Of a DNA stretch of 64,000 nucleotides, positions 44,258-52,775 are shown one piece after another (positions within the stretch are counted from its first letter, which is position 1; the number at the start of each line of letters is the position of its first letter). The stretch is taken from contig NZ_CP108882.1 in assembly GCF_036347055.1 (NCBI RefSeq), positions 4,228,501-4,292,500 of the forward strand, read 5' to 3'. The translations under genes were made by a program, and so were the position numbers. The stretch comes from Streptomyces sp. NBC_00820 (GTDB lineage Bacteria > Actinomycetota > Actinomycetes > Streptomycetales > Streptomycetaceae). The notes beneath the pieces are model-generated. The model made no database searches. It saw only the letters and a program-made list of their open reading frames with translations, and was not told the origin of the DNA.

Positions 44258-45945
44258 GCGTCGCGGCGGACCTCGACGACGCGGAAGCGGTTCGCCACGA
44301 ACGCGCCGTCGGTGAGGGCCGCGTTCGCCGCCGGGTTGCCGCCCGAGCCATGGAAGTCGGAGAAGGCGGCGGTCTGGTTCACGTAGACCCCGCCGGTCAG
44401 GTTGAGCGACAGCTGGGCGGCCTCCTCCAGGCACACCTCCTCGATGGCCCGGGCGACCTCCGGGTCGGTGGTGTACGCGCCGACCGTCATCGCGCCCTTC
44501 TCGCGGACCGTGCGGCGCAGCAGCTCCACCGCGTCGGCCACCGAGGCGACCGCGACGGCGAAGGAGACCGGGCCGAAGCACTCGCTCATGTAGGCGGCCT
44601 CGGCGTCCGGCTTGGCGCCGTCCAGCTTGACGACGACGGGGGTGCGCACGACCGCGTCCGGGAACTCCGGGTTGGTGATCTCGCGGGAGGCGAGGGCGAC
44701 GTCGCCGAGTCCGGACGCCGCTTCCAGGCGGGCCTTGACGTCCGGGTTGACGATCGCGCCCAGCAGGGCGTTGGCGCGCGCGTCGTCGCCGAGCAGGCCG
44801 TCGACCGCGCGGGCGAGGTCGGCGGTCACCTCGTCGAAGGTCTTGTGGCCCTCGTCGGTGCGGACGCCCTCGCGCGGGATCAGCAGGTTCTGCGGGGTGG
44901 TGCACATCTGGCCGCTGTACAGGGACAGCGAGAACGCCAGGTTGGACAGCATCCCCTTGTAGTCGTCGGTGGACTCCACGACGACCGTGTTGACGCCGGC
45001 CTTCTCGGTGTAGACCTGCGCCTGGCGCGCGTTGGCCTCCAGCCAGTCGCCGAAGGCGGTGGAGCCGGTGTAGTCGATGATCCGGATCTCGGGGCGGGTG
45101 GCGAGCGTCTTGGCGATGCCCTCGCCGGGCCGCTCGGTGGCCAGCGCGACCAGGTTCGGGTCGAAGCCGGCCTCGGCGAGCACCTCCCGGGCGACCTGGA
45201 CGGTCAGCGCGAGCGGCAGCACCGCGCGCGGGTGGGGCTTGACCAGGACCGCGTTGCCGGTGGCCAGGGAGGCGAACAGGCCCGGGTAGCCGTTCCAGGT
45301 CGGGAAGGTGTTGCAGCCGATGACCAGGCCGATGCCGCGCGGGACCGGAGTGAACGTCTTGGTCAGCGCCAGCGGGTCGCGCTTGCCCTGCGGCTTGGAC
45401 CACTCCGCCGTGCCGGGCGTGCGGACCTGCTCCGCGTACGCGTACGCCACCGCCTCCATGCCGCGGTCCTGGGCGTGCGGGCCGCCGGCCTGGAACGCCA
45501 TCATGAAGGCCTGGCCGCTGGTGAGCATGACCGCGTGCGCGAACTCGTGCGTGCGGTCGCTGATCCGCTTCAGGATCTCCAGGCAGACCGCCGCGCGCAG
45601 CTCCGCTCCCGCGTCCCGCCAGGCGCGCTGTCCCGCCTTCATCGCGGGCAGCAGCGCGTCGACGTCCGCGTGCGGGTAGGTCACGCCCAGCTCGACGCCG
45701 TACGGCGAGACCTCGCCGCCGACCCAGTCGTCGGTGCCGGGCTGGCCGAGGTCGAGACGGGTGCCGAGGACGGCGTCGAAGGCGGCCTTGCCGGCGGCCG
45801 CGTCCAGGCTGCCGTGCTCGCCGTACGCCTTGGGGTGCTCGGGGTGGGGGGACCAGTACGCGCGCGTGCGGATCGCTTCCAGGGCCTGGTCGAGAGTGGG
45901 CCGGTGCTTCGCGATCAGTTCGTGGGGGGTCGGCTGGGCGGTCAT
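44254..45945 (-). CDS. paaN: Phenylacetic acid degradation protein PaaN (aldehyde dehydrogenase)
   Basis: 563 aa ALDH-superfamily enzyme. NAD site and catalytic region: IGCNTFPTWNGYPGL, TGSTAFGDWLEANARQ, catalytic Glu in VVVESTD and Cys in YSGQMCTTPQN. In the paa pathway it oxidises the semialdehyde formed on ring opening. Actinobacterial PaaN lacks the hydratase domain of PaaZ, so ring hydrolysis needs a separate hydratase. Divergent from paaH. Confidence 0.92.
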   Translation of the reverse strand: MTAQPTPHELIAKHRPTLDQALEAIRTRAYWSPHPEHPKAYGEHGSLDAAAGKAAFDAVLGTRLDLGQPGTDDWVGGEVSPYGVELGVTYPHADVDALLPAMKAGQRAWRDAGAELRAAVCLEILKRISDRTHEFAHAVMLTSGQAFMMAFQAGGPHAQDRGMEAVAYAYAEQVRTPGTAEWSKPQGKRDPLALTKTFTPVPRGIGLVIGCNTFPTWNGYPGLFASLATGNAVLVKPHPRAVLPLALTVQVAREVLAEAGFDPNLVALATERPGEGIAKTLATRPEIRIIDYTGSTAFGDWLEANARQAQVYTEKAGVNTVVVESTDDYKGMLSNLAFSLSLYSGQMCTTPQNLLIPREGVRTDEGHKTFDEVTADLARAVDGLLGDDARANALLGAIVNPDVKARLEAASGLGDVALASREITNPEFPDAVVRTPVVVKLDGAKPDAEAAYMSECFGPVSFAVAVASVADAVELLRRTVREKGAMTVGAYTTDPEVARAIEEVCLEEAAQLSLNLTGGVYVNQTAAFSDFHGSGGNPAANAALTDGAFVANRFRVVEVRRDA

Positions 45946-46043
45946 GCGGGACCAACTCCTCGTCTGCAGAACTCGTCTTCGAGTTCATGACCTGGGCGGA
46001 AACGGAGAAAGCACAGCGGGATCGAGCGGTCAGAGCTAGAGTA

Positions 46044-46057
46044 ACCGAACGATCGGT
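46044..46057. promoter_or_regulatory. Putative PaaR-type operator between paaN and paaH
   Basis: ACCGAACGATCGGT, a perfect match to ACCGNNCGNNCGGT, in the 168-bp divergent gap. It could control both directions. A DnaA-like box TGTGGACAA follows at 46082-46090. Confidence 0.7.
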
Positions 46058-46113
46058 CGGGACAAGGGGGTCCGCCGCATCTGTGGACAACGTCGTGCGG
46101 GAGGATCGCGCAC

Positions 46114-47634
46114 ATGACAGCAATCGACCTCAGCAGCCCCGTGGCCGTCGTCGGCACCGGCACCATGGGCCAGGGCATCGCCCAGGTCGCGCTGGTCGCC
46201 GGCCACCCCGTGCGGCTGTACGACACCGTGCCCGGGCGCGCCCAGGAGGCGGCCGACGCGATCGGCGCGCGCCTGGACCGCCTCGTGGCGAAGGACCGGC
46301 TCACCCCGGCGGACCGGGACGCGGCGCGCGCCCGGCTCACGCCCGTCGACGCCATCGGCGCGCTGGCCGACTGCGCGTTGGTCGTCGAGGCCGTACTGGA
46401 GCGGCTGGACGTCAAGCAGGAGCTCTTCCGGGAGCTGGAGCGGACCGTCTCCGAGGACTGCCTGCTCGCCACCAACACCTCGTCCCTGTCGGTGACGGCC
46501 ATCGGCGGCGTCCTCGCCAACCCCGGCCGCTGCGTGGGCCTGCACTTCTTCAACCCGGCCCCGCTGCTGCCGCTGGTCGAGGTGGTCTCCGGGTTCGCCA
46601 CCGACGTCACGTCGGCCACGCGCGCGTACGAGACCGCCCGTGCCTGGGGCAAGACCCCGGTGGCCTGCGCGGACACGCCGGGCTTCATCGTCAACCGCAT
46701 CGCCCGGCCCTTCTACGCCGAGGCCTTCTCCGTGCACGAGATCCAGGGCGCCGAACCGGCCACCGTCGACGCCGTCCTGCGCGAGTGCGGCGGCTTCCGG
46801 ATGGGCGCCTTCGAACTGACCGACCTCATCGGGCAGGACGTCAACGAGTCCGTCACCCACTCGGTGTGGCAGTCCTTCTTCCAGGACGTCCGCTTCACGC
46901 CCTCCCTCGCCCAGCGCAGGCTGGTCGAGTCCGGCCGGCTCGGCCGCAAGTCCGGGCGCGGCTGGTACGACTACGCCGACGGCGCCGAGCGCCCCGAGCC
47001 GCACACCGCGGAGAAGGAGCAGGCGCCCGCGTACGTCACCGTCGAGGGCTCGCTCGGCCCCGCGTCCGAACTGCTCGCGATGATCCGCGAGGCGGGCATC
47101 CAGGTCCGCGAGGAGGAAGAGGAGAACGGCTCCTTCCTGGTGCTGCCGAGCGGCGGCGACCTGGTCCTCGTCGACGGCCAGACCTCCGTGGAGTTCGGCG
47201 ACGTCGTCTACTTCGACCTCGCCCTCGACTACCGGGCGGCCACCCGCATCGCCCTGTCCGCCTCCCAGGACACCTCGCCGCAGACCCTCGCCGAGGCCAT
47301 CGGCCTCTTCCAGGCGCTCGGCAAGGACGTCAGTGTCATCGGCGACGTCCCCGGCATGATCGTGGCCCGCACGGTGGCCCGCATTATCGACCTCGCGCAC
47401 GACGCCGTCGTCAAGGGTGTCGCCACCGAGGAGGACATCGACACCGCGATGCGGCTGGGCGTCAACTACCCGCTCGGACCCTTCGAGTGGAGCCGCAGGC
47501 TCGGCCGCCGCTGGGCCTACGACCTGCTGGAAGACATGCACGACCGCGATTCCTGCGGCCGGTACGCGCCATCCCTCGCACTCCACCGCCACGCCCACGC
47601 CCACGCCTCCGACAAGCGGGAGGGCACCTCATGA
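46114..47634 (+). CDS. paaH: 3-hydroxyacyl-CoA dehydrogenase (PaaH type)
   Basis: 506 aa. N-terminal NAD-binding fold (VVGTGTMGQGIAQVALVAG), catalytic His in LHFFNPAP, PGFIVNRI, first C-terminal domain ending GRKSGRGWYDY, and a second C-terminal 3HCDH domain (DVPGMIVARTVARII...LGVNYPLGPFEW), the long two-domain form found in paa clusters. Oxidises the 3-hydroxyadipyl-CoA intermediate. Confidence 0.93.
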   Translation: MTAIDLSSPVAVVGTGTMGQGIAQVALVAGHPVRLYDTVPGRAQEAADAIGARLDRLVAKDRLTPADRDAARARLTPVDAIGALADCALVVEAVLERLDVKQELFRELERTVSEDCLLATNTSSLSVTAIGGVLANPGRCVGLHFFNPAPLLPLVEVVSGFATDVTSATRAYETARAWGKTPVACADTPGFIVNRIARPFYAEAFSVHEIQGAEPATVDAVLRECGGFRMGAFELTDLIGQDVNESVTHSVWQSFFQDVRFTPSLAQRRLVESGRLGRKSGRGWYDYADGAERPEPHTAEKEQAPAYVTVEGSLGPASELLAMIREAGIQVREEEEENGSFLVLPSGGDLVLVDGQTSVEFGDVVYFDLALDYRAATRIALSASQDTSPQTLAEAIGLFQALGKDVSVIGDVPGMIVARTVARIIDLAHDAVVKGVATEEDIDTAMRLGVNYPLGPFEWSRRLGRRWAYDLLEDMHDRDSCGRYAPSLALHRHAHAHASDKREGTS

Positions 47635-48218
47635 CCACCGCACGGCGCGACACCTACACCCCCGAGACGCTGCTCTCCGTCGCCGTCCAGGTCTTCAACG
47701 ACCGCGGCTACGACGGCACGTCCATGGAGCACCTGTCCAAGGCGGCGGGCATCTCCAAGTCGTCGATCTACCACCATGTCAGCGGCAAGGAGGAGCTGCT
47801 GCGCCGGGCCGTCAGCCGGGCGCTGGACGGCCTGTTCGCGATCCTGGAGGAGGAGCACGCGTGCGTGGGCCGGCCCGTGGACCGGCTGGAACACGTCGTA
47901 CGGCGCATGGTCGAGGTGCTCATATCCGAGCTGCCGTACGTCACGCTGCTGCTGCGCGTGCGCGGGAACACCGAGACCGAGCGGTGGGCGCTGGAGCGGC
48001 GCCGGGACTTCGACCACCGTGTCGCCGAGCTGCTGAAGGCCGCCGCCGACGACGGGGACGTACGCGCGGACGTCGAGGTGCGGCTGGCGACCCGGCTGGT
48101 CTTCGGGATGATCAACTCCGTCGTGGAGTGGTACCGGCCCGAGGCGCGCGGCGCCAGTGGGCGCGAGGTGGCCGAAGCCGTGGCCCGGCTGGTCTTCTCC
48201 GGCCTGCGCCGGGACTGA
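47631..48218 (+). CDS. TetR-family regulator, PaaR candidate
   Basis: 195 aa. N-terminal HTH (YTPETLLSVAVQVFNDRGYDGTSMEHLSKAAGISKSSIYHHV) and a helical ligand domain. ATG 47631 overlaps the paaH stop, so it belongs to that operon. With matched palindromes at both paa promoters it is the likely phenylacetyl-CoA-responsive repressor; a TetR may respond to another acyl-CoA instead. Confidence 0.88.
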   Translation: MTTARRDTYTPETLLSVAVQVFNDRGYDGTSMEHLSKAAGISKSSIYHHVSGKEELLRRAVSRALDGLFAILEEEHACVGRPVDRLEHVVRRMVEVLISELPYVTLLLRVRGNTETERWALERRRDFDHRVAELLKAAADDGDVRADVEVRLATRLVFGMINSVVEWYRPEARGASGREVAEAVARLVFSGLRRD

Positions 48219-48273
48219 GGCAGGGCAGGGGAAGGGCAGGGGAAGAGCAGGGGGAGCGGGGCGGGGCCGGGGC

Positions 48274-48774
48274 TCAGGTCTCCGGTTCCAGGTCCTCCTC
48301 CTCGAACACCAGCAGCGTGCGGGTGCTGAGGACCTCCGGGATCGCCTGGAGCCGGGTGAGCACCAGCTCGCGCAGCGCCCTGTTGTCGGGCGTGTGCACC
48401 AGGAGCAGGACGTCGAAGTCGCCGCCCACCAGGGCGATGTGGGAGGCGCCCGGCAGCTCCCTCAGCTGCTCGCGGACCGTGCGCCAGGTGTTCTGGACGA
48501 TCTTCAGCGTGACGTACGCCGACGTGCCGTGCCCGGCCCGCTCGTGGTCGACGCGGGCGCTGAAGCCGCGGATCACCCCGTCCTCGACGAGCCGGTTGAT
48601 CCGCGCGTAGGCGTTGGCGCGGGAGACGTGGACGCGTTCGGCGACGGACCGTATCGAGGCGCGGCCGTCCGCCTGGAGGATCTTCAGGATGTCCTGGTCG
48701 ATGGCGTCCAGCGGCCGGGGCGGCGGTAGCACGGCAGCGTCCTCCGGGCCCTGGGCCATTTGTTCAGGTGCCAT
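48274..48774 (-). CDS. bkdR: Lrp/AsnC family regulator BkdR
   Basis: 166 aa. HTH (LDAIDQDILKILQADGRASIRSVAERVHVSRANAYARI) and a C-terminal RAM ligand domain (AGHGTSAYVTLKI...GGDFDVLLLV). Divergent from bkdA, as in other Streptomyces where BkdR controls the branched-chain dehydrogenase. ATG 48774; longer frame not supported. Confidence 0.92.
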   Translation of the reverse strand: MAPEQMAQGPEDAAVLPPPRPLDAIDQDILKILQADGRASIRSVAERVHVSRANAYARINRLVEDGVIRGFSARVDHERAGHGTSAYVTLKIVQNTWRTVREQLRELPGASHIALVGGDFDVLLLVHTPDNRALRELVLTRLQAIPEVLSTRTLLVFEEEDLEPET

Positions 48775-48875
48775 GTCCCCCCGCTTCACCGCCGTGGACG
48801 TCCTGCATTCATTCCAGGTTGTGCAGAACCGTTTGTCCACAGCCTGGCGGGGCCTGTAGCCAAAATGTGCCGGCG

Positions 48876-48889
48876 ACCGAACAATCGGT
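48876..48889. promoter_or_regulatory. PaaR-like palindrome in the bkdR-bkdA gap
   Basis: ACCGAACAATCGGT differs by one base from ACCGNNCGNNCGGT and lies 61 bp upstream of the bkdA ATG. A DnaA-like TTGTCCACA is at 48833-48841 in the same gap. Confidence 0.5.
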
Positions 48890-48949
48890 AGGTGAGGCGG
48901 GTCACAGCCGACCCGTCTCTCGTAGCCGCTCCCACGAGGAGGTGCCGTC

Positions 48950-50122
48950 ATGACGGTCATGGAGCAGCGAGGCGGATACCGGTCGTCGCCGCCGCCCGCC
49001 TGGCAGCCCCGCATGGACCCCGCGCCGCTGCTGCCCGACGCCGAGCCCCACCGCGTCCTCGGCACCGAGGCGGCCGCCAAGGCCGACCCCGACCTGCTGC
49101 GCAGGCTCTACGCCCAGTTGGTCCGGGGCCGCCGGTACAACGTCCAGGCAACCGCCCTGACCAAGCAGGGCCGTCTCGCGGTCTACCCCTCCACCACCGG
49201 CCAGGAGGCCTGCGAGGTCGCCGCCGCGCTGGCCCTCGAAGAGCGCGACTGGCTCTTCCCCAGCTACCGCGACACGCTCGCCGTCGTCGCCCGGGGGGTG
49301 GACCCCGTCGAGGTCCTCACCCTGCTGCGCGGCGACTGGCACAACGGCTACGACCCCCATGCCCACCGCGTGGCCCCGCTGAGCACCCCGCTGGCCACCC
49401 AGCTCCCGCACGCCGTCGGCCTCGCGCACGCCGCCCGCCTCAAGGGGGATGATGTCGTCGCGCTCGCCATGGTCGGCGACGGCGGCACCAGCGAGGGCGA
49501 CTTCCACGAGGCGCTGAACTTCGCCGCCGTCTGGCAGGCACCGGTCGTCTTCCTGGTGCAGAACAACGGCTTCGCCATCTCCGTCCCGCTCGCCAAGCAG
49601 ACCGCCGCGCCCTCCCTGGCCCACAAGGCCGTCGGCTACGGCATGCCGGGCCGGCTGGTCGACGGCAACGACGCCGCCGCCGTGCACGAGGTGCTCACCG
49701 AAGCGGTACGCCGCGCGCGTGAAGGCGGTGGCCCCACCCTGGTCGAGGCGGTGACCTACCGCATCGACGCCCACACCAACGCCGACGACGCCACCCGCTA
49801 CCGCGGTGACGCCGAGGTCGAGGCGTGGCGCGCGCACGACCCCGTCCAGCTGCTGGAGCGCGAACTCACCGCGCGCGGCCTGCTGGACGAGGCCGGCATC
49901 GAAGCCGCCCGGCAGGACGCCGAGGCGATGGCCGCCTCCTTGCGTGAGCGGATGAACCAGGACCCCGAACTCGACCCCATGGACCTGTTCGACCACGTCT
50001 ACGCCGAGAACACCGCGCAACTGCGCGAACAGCGCGCCCTGCTGCGCGCCGAACTCGACGCCGAACAGGCCGACCAGGACGACCGGGCAGACCGCGACGA
50101 CCAGGAAGGCGACCAGCGATGA
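48950..50122 (+). CDS. bkdA: Branched-chain 2-oxoacid dehydrogenase E1 alpha
   Basis: 390 aa thiamine-diphosphate enzyme subunit. TPP/Mg motif GDGGTSEGDFHEALNFAAVW...QNNGFA and YPSTTGQEACEVAA present. Decarboxylates 2-oxo acids of Val, Leu and Ile, feeding branched fatty-acid starters. ACGAGGAGG 7 nt before ATG 48950. Highly Asp-rich tail overlaps bkdB. Confidence 0.95.
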   Translation: MTVMEQRGGYRSSPPPAWQPRMDPAPLLPDAEPHRVLGTEAAAKADPDLLRRLYAQLVRGRRYNVQATALTKQGRLAVYPSTTGQEACEVAAALALEERDWLFPSYRDTLAVVARGVDPVEVLTLLRGDWHNGYDPHAHRVAPLSTPLATQLPHAVGLAHAARLKGDDVVALAMVGDGGTSEGDFHEALNFAAVWQAPVVFLVQNNGFAISVPLAKQTAAPSLAHKAVGYGMPGRLVDGNDAAAVHEVLTEAVRRAREGGGPTLVEAVTYRIDAHTNADDATRYRGDAEVEAWRAHDPVQLLERELTARGLLDEAGIEAARQDAEAMAASLRERMNQDPELDPMDLFDHVYAENTAQLREQRALLRAELDAEQADQDDRADRDDQEGDQR

Positions 50123-51123
50123 CGACCGTCGCCGCCAAGCCCGCCACCATGGCGCAGGCCCTCACGCGCGCGATGCGTGACGCGATGGCCGCCGACCCCA
50201 CCGTGCACGTCATGGGCGAGGACGTCGGCACCCTCGGCGGTGTCTTCCGGGTCACCGACGGACTCGCCAAGGAGTTCGGCGAGGACCGCTGCACCGACAC
50301 CCCGCTGGCCGAGGCGGGCATCCTCGGCACCGCCGTCGGCATGGCCATGTACGGCCTCAGGCCGGTGGTGGAGATGCAGTTCGACGCCTTCGCCTACCCG
50401 GCGTTCGAGCAGCTGATCAGCCACGTCTCACGGATGCGCAACCGCACGCGCGGCCGGATGCCCCTGCCGATCACCGTGCGCGTCCCCTACGGCGGCGGCA
50501 TCGGCGGGGTCGAGCACCACAGCGACTCCTCCGAGGCGTACTACATGGCCACCCCCGGCCTGCACGTCGTCACCCCGGCCACCGTCGCCGACGCCTACGG
50601 GCTGCTGCGCCAGGCGATCGCCTCCGACGACCCGGTCGTCTTCCTGGAGCCCAAGCGCCTGTACTGGTCCAAGGACGCCTGGAACCCCGAGCACCCCACG
50701 GACGTCGAGCCGATCGGGCGCGCGGTGGTGCGACGCCCCGGCAGCAGCGCCACGCTCCTCACCTACGGCCCGTCCGTGGCTGTCTGCCTGGAGGCCGCCG
50801 AGGCCGCCCAGGCGGAGGGCTGGGACCTGGAGGTCGTCGACCTGCGCTCCCTGGTGCCGTTCGACGACGAGACGGTCTGCGCGGCCGTACGGCGTACCGG
50901 ACGCGCGGTCGTCGTGCACGAGTCGACCGGGTTCGGCGGTCCGGGCGGCGAGATCGCGGCCCGCGTCACCGAGCGCTGCTTCCACCATCTGGAGGCGCCG
51001 GTGCTGCGCGTGGCCGGCTTCGACATCCCCTACCCGCCGCCCATGCTGGAGCGGCACCACCTGCCCGGCGTCGACCGCATCCTGGACGCCGTGGCACGCC
51101 TGCAGTGGGAGGCCGAGGGCTGA
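50119..51123 (+). CDS. bkdB: Branched-chain 2-oxoacid dehydrogenase E1 beta
   Basis: 334 aa E1 beta subunit: MGEDVGTLGGVFRVT, EMQFDAFAYPAFEQLISHVSRMR, RVPYGGGIGG, and the C-terminal transketolase domain (TYGPSVAVCLEAAE). Forms the active site with BkdA. ATGA overlap with bkdA. Confidence 0.95.
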   Translation: MTTVAAKPATMAQALTRAMRDAMAADPTVHVMGEDVGTLGGVFRVTDGLAKEFGEDRCTDTPLAEAGILGTAVGMAMYGLRPVVEMQFDAFAYPAFEQLISHVSRMRNRTRGRMPLPITVRVPYGGGIGGVEHHSDSSEAYYMATPGLHVVTPATVADAYGLLRQAIASDDPVVFLEPKRLYWSKDAWNPEHPTDVEPIGRAVVRRPGSSATLLTYGPSVAVCLEAAEAAQAEGWDLEVVDLRSLVPFDDETVCAAVRRTGRAVVVHESTGFGGPGGEIAARVTERCFHHLEAPVLRVAGFDIPYPPPMLERHHLPGVDRILDAVARLQWEAEG

Positions 51124-52592
51124 TGGCACAGGTGCTGGAGTTCAAGCTCCCCGACCTCGGCGAAGGCCTCACCGAGGCGGAGATCGTGCGCTGGCTGGTG
51201 CGGGTCGGCGACGTCGTCGCCGTCGACCAGCCGGTCGTCGAGGTCGAGACGGCCAAGGCGATGGTCGAGGTCCCCTGCCCCTACGGCGGCGTGGTCACCG
51301 CCCGCTACGGCGAGGAGGGCACGGAACTGCCCGTGGGAGCGCCCCTGCTGACGGTCGCCGTGGGCCCGCGGACCCCGGAAGCGGAAGCGGAGGCCGGGGG
51401 ATCGGGCAACGTCCTGGTCGGCTACGGCACCTCCGAGGCGCCCACCCGGCGCCGCAGGGTGCGGCCGGCACCGGTGACCGCGGGCCCGGCGGGCGCGCGG
51501 GCCGGGACGCCCACCGCGCCGGAGTACCGCCCGGCGAACGGCAGCACCGCAGCGGCCGGCACGGGCGGCACGGCCGCCCGGGACGCGGGCGCGGCCTTCG
51601 CCGGCACCGTTCTCGCACGCGAGAGCGCACCCCTCGCCGAAGGGCCCGTCCCCGTCATCTCGCCCCTCGTGCGCAAGCTCGCCCGCGACAACGACCTGGA
51701 CCTGCGCGTGCTGACCGGCTCGGGCCCGGACGGTCTGATCCTGCGCGTGGACGTCGAGACCGTCCTGCGCGCCCGGACGGTCCAGGACGGCCGTACGGCC
51801 GGAGCCGCCACCCTTCCGGCGGCGACCGGGGTCACGACCGGTCCGGCACCGGCCCCGTCGGCCCCCGTCTCACCGGCCCCCCTCTCACCGGCCGGGCACC
51901 CCGAGGGCGTCCGTATCCCCCTCAAGGGCATCCGCGGCGCCGTCGCGGACAAGCTCGCGCGCAGCCGCCGCGAGATCCCGGACGCGACCTGCTGGGTCGA
52001 CGCCGACGCCACCGAACTCATGCGCGCGCGGGCCGCCATGAACGCCGCCGGAGGACCGAAGATCTCCCTCCTCGCGCTGCTCGCCCGCGTCTGCACCGCC
52101 GCTCTCGCCCGGTTCCCCGAGCTGAACTCCTACGTCGACACCGACGCCCGCGAGGTCGTCCGACTCGGCCATGTGCACCTCGGGTTCGCCGCGCAGACCG
52201 AGCGCGGACTGGTCGTGCCGGTCGTCCGGGACGCCCACGCACGCGACGCGGAGTCGCTGACGGCCGAGTTCGCCCGGCTCACCGACGCCGCCCGCACCGG
52301 CACGCTCACACCCGGCGAACTCACCGGTGGCACCTTCACGCTGAACAACTACGGGGTCTTCGGCGTCGACGGATCCACCCCGATCATCAACCACCCCGAG
52401 GCGGCCATGCTCGGCGTCGGCCGCATCATCCCCAAACCGTGGGTGCACGAGGGCGAGCTGGCGGTGCGCCAGGTCGTGCAGCTCTCGCTCACCTTCGACC
52501 ACCGGGTGTGCGACGGCGGCACGGCGGGCGGCTTCCTGCGATACGTGGCGGACTGCGTGGAACAGCCGGCGGTGCTGCTGCGCACGCTGTGA
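51123..52592 (+). CDS. bkdC: Branched-chain 2-oxoacid dehydrogenase E2 (lipoyl transacylase)
   Basis: 489 aa. Lipoyl domain (1-80) with Lys45 in VETAKAMVEV, an Ala/Pro linker, a peripheral-subunit-binding domain (ISPLVRKLARDNDLDL), and the catalytic domain with DHRVCDGG near the end. Passes acyl groups to CoA. ATG 51123 overlaps the bkdB stop by one base. No E3 gene follows; a tandem repeat does. Confidence 0.95.
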   Translation: MAQVLEFKLPDLGEGLTEAEIVRWLVRVGDVVAVDQPVVEVETAKAMVEVPCPYGGVVTARYGEEGTELPVGAPLLTVAVGPRTPEAEAEAGGSGNVLVGYGTSEAPTRRRRVRPAPVTAGPAGARAGTPTAPEYRPANGSTAAAGTGGTAARDAGAAFAGTVLARESAPLAEGPVPVISPLVRKLARDNDLDLRVLTGSGPDGLILRVDVETVLRARTVQDGRTAGAATLPAATGVTTGPAPAPSAPVSPAPLSPAGHPEGVRIPLKGIRGAVADKLARSRREIPDATCWVDADATELMRARAAMNAAGGPKISLLALLARVCTAALARFPELNSYVDTDAREVVRLGHVHLGFAAQTERGLVVPVVRDAHARDAESLTAEFARLTDAARTGTLTPGELTGGTFTLNNYGVFGVDGSTPIINHPEAAMLGVGRIIPKPWVHEGELAVRQVVQLSLTFDHRVCDGGTAGGFLRYVADCVEQPAVLLRTL

Positions 52593-52594
52593 CA

Positions 52595-52730
52595 CCCGCC
52601 GGGCCCGCAGGCTCTCACCGGGCCCGCAGGCTCCCGCCGGGCCGGCAGGTTCCCACGGGGCCCGCAGGCTGCCGCCGGGTCCGCAGGCTTCTGCCGGGCC
52701 CGCAGAACCCCTTCCGGGCCGCGAGGCTCA
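52595..52730. repeat. 19-bp tandem repeat, about seven copies
   Basis: The core GGGCCCGCAGGCT recurs at 52601, 52620, 52639, 52658, 52677, 52696 and (20 bp on) 52716, with one to four changes per copy. Starts just after the bkdC stop and ends about 45 bp before mobA. Non-coding. Confidence 0.9.
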
Positions 52731-52775
52731 TGACGTAGGGCTCAGGAGAAAGGAACCGCGGGACATACTCGAAGG

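Noticed and set aside
43196..46123. 975-codon minus-strand open frame over trmH and paaN
   Set aside because: paaN in another frame has all ALDH motifs; this frame is Arg/Gly-rich with no motif.
52595..52730. CRISPR or attachment-site array
   Set aside because: 19-bp units without spacers and no integrase or cas gene nearby.
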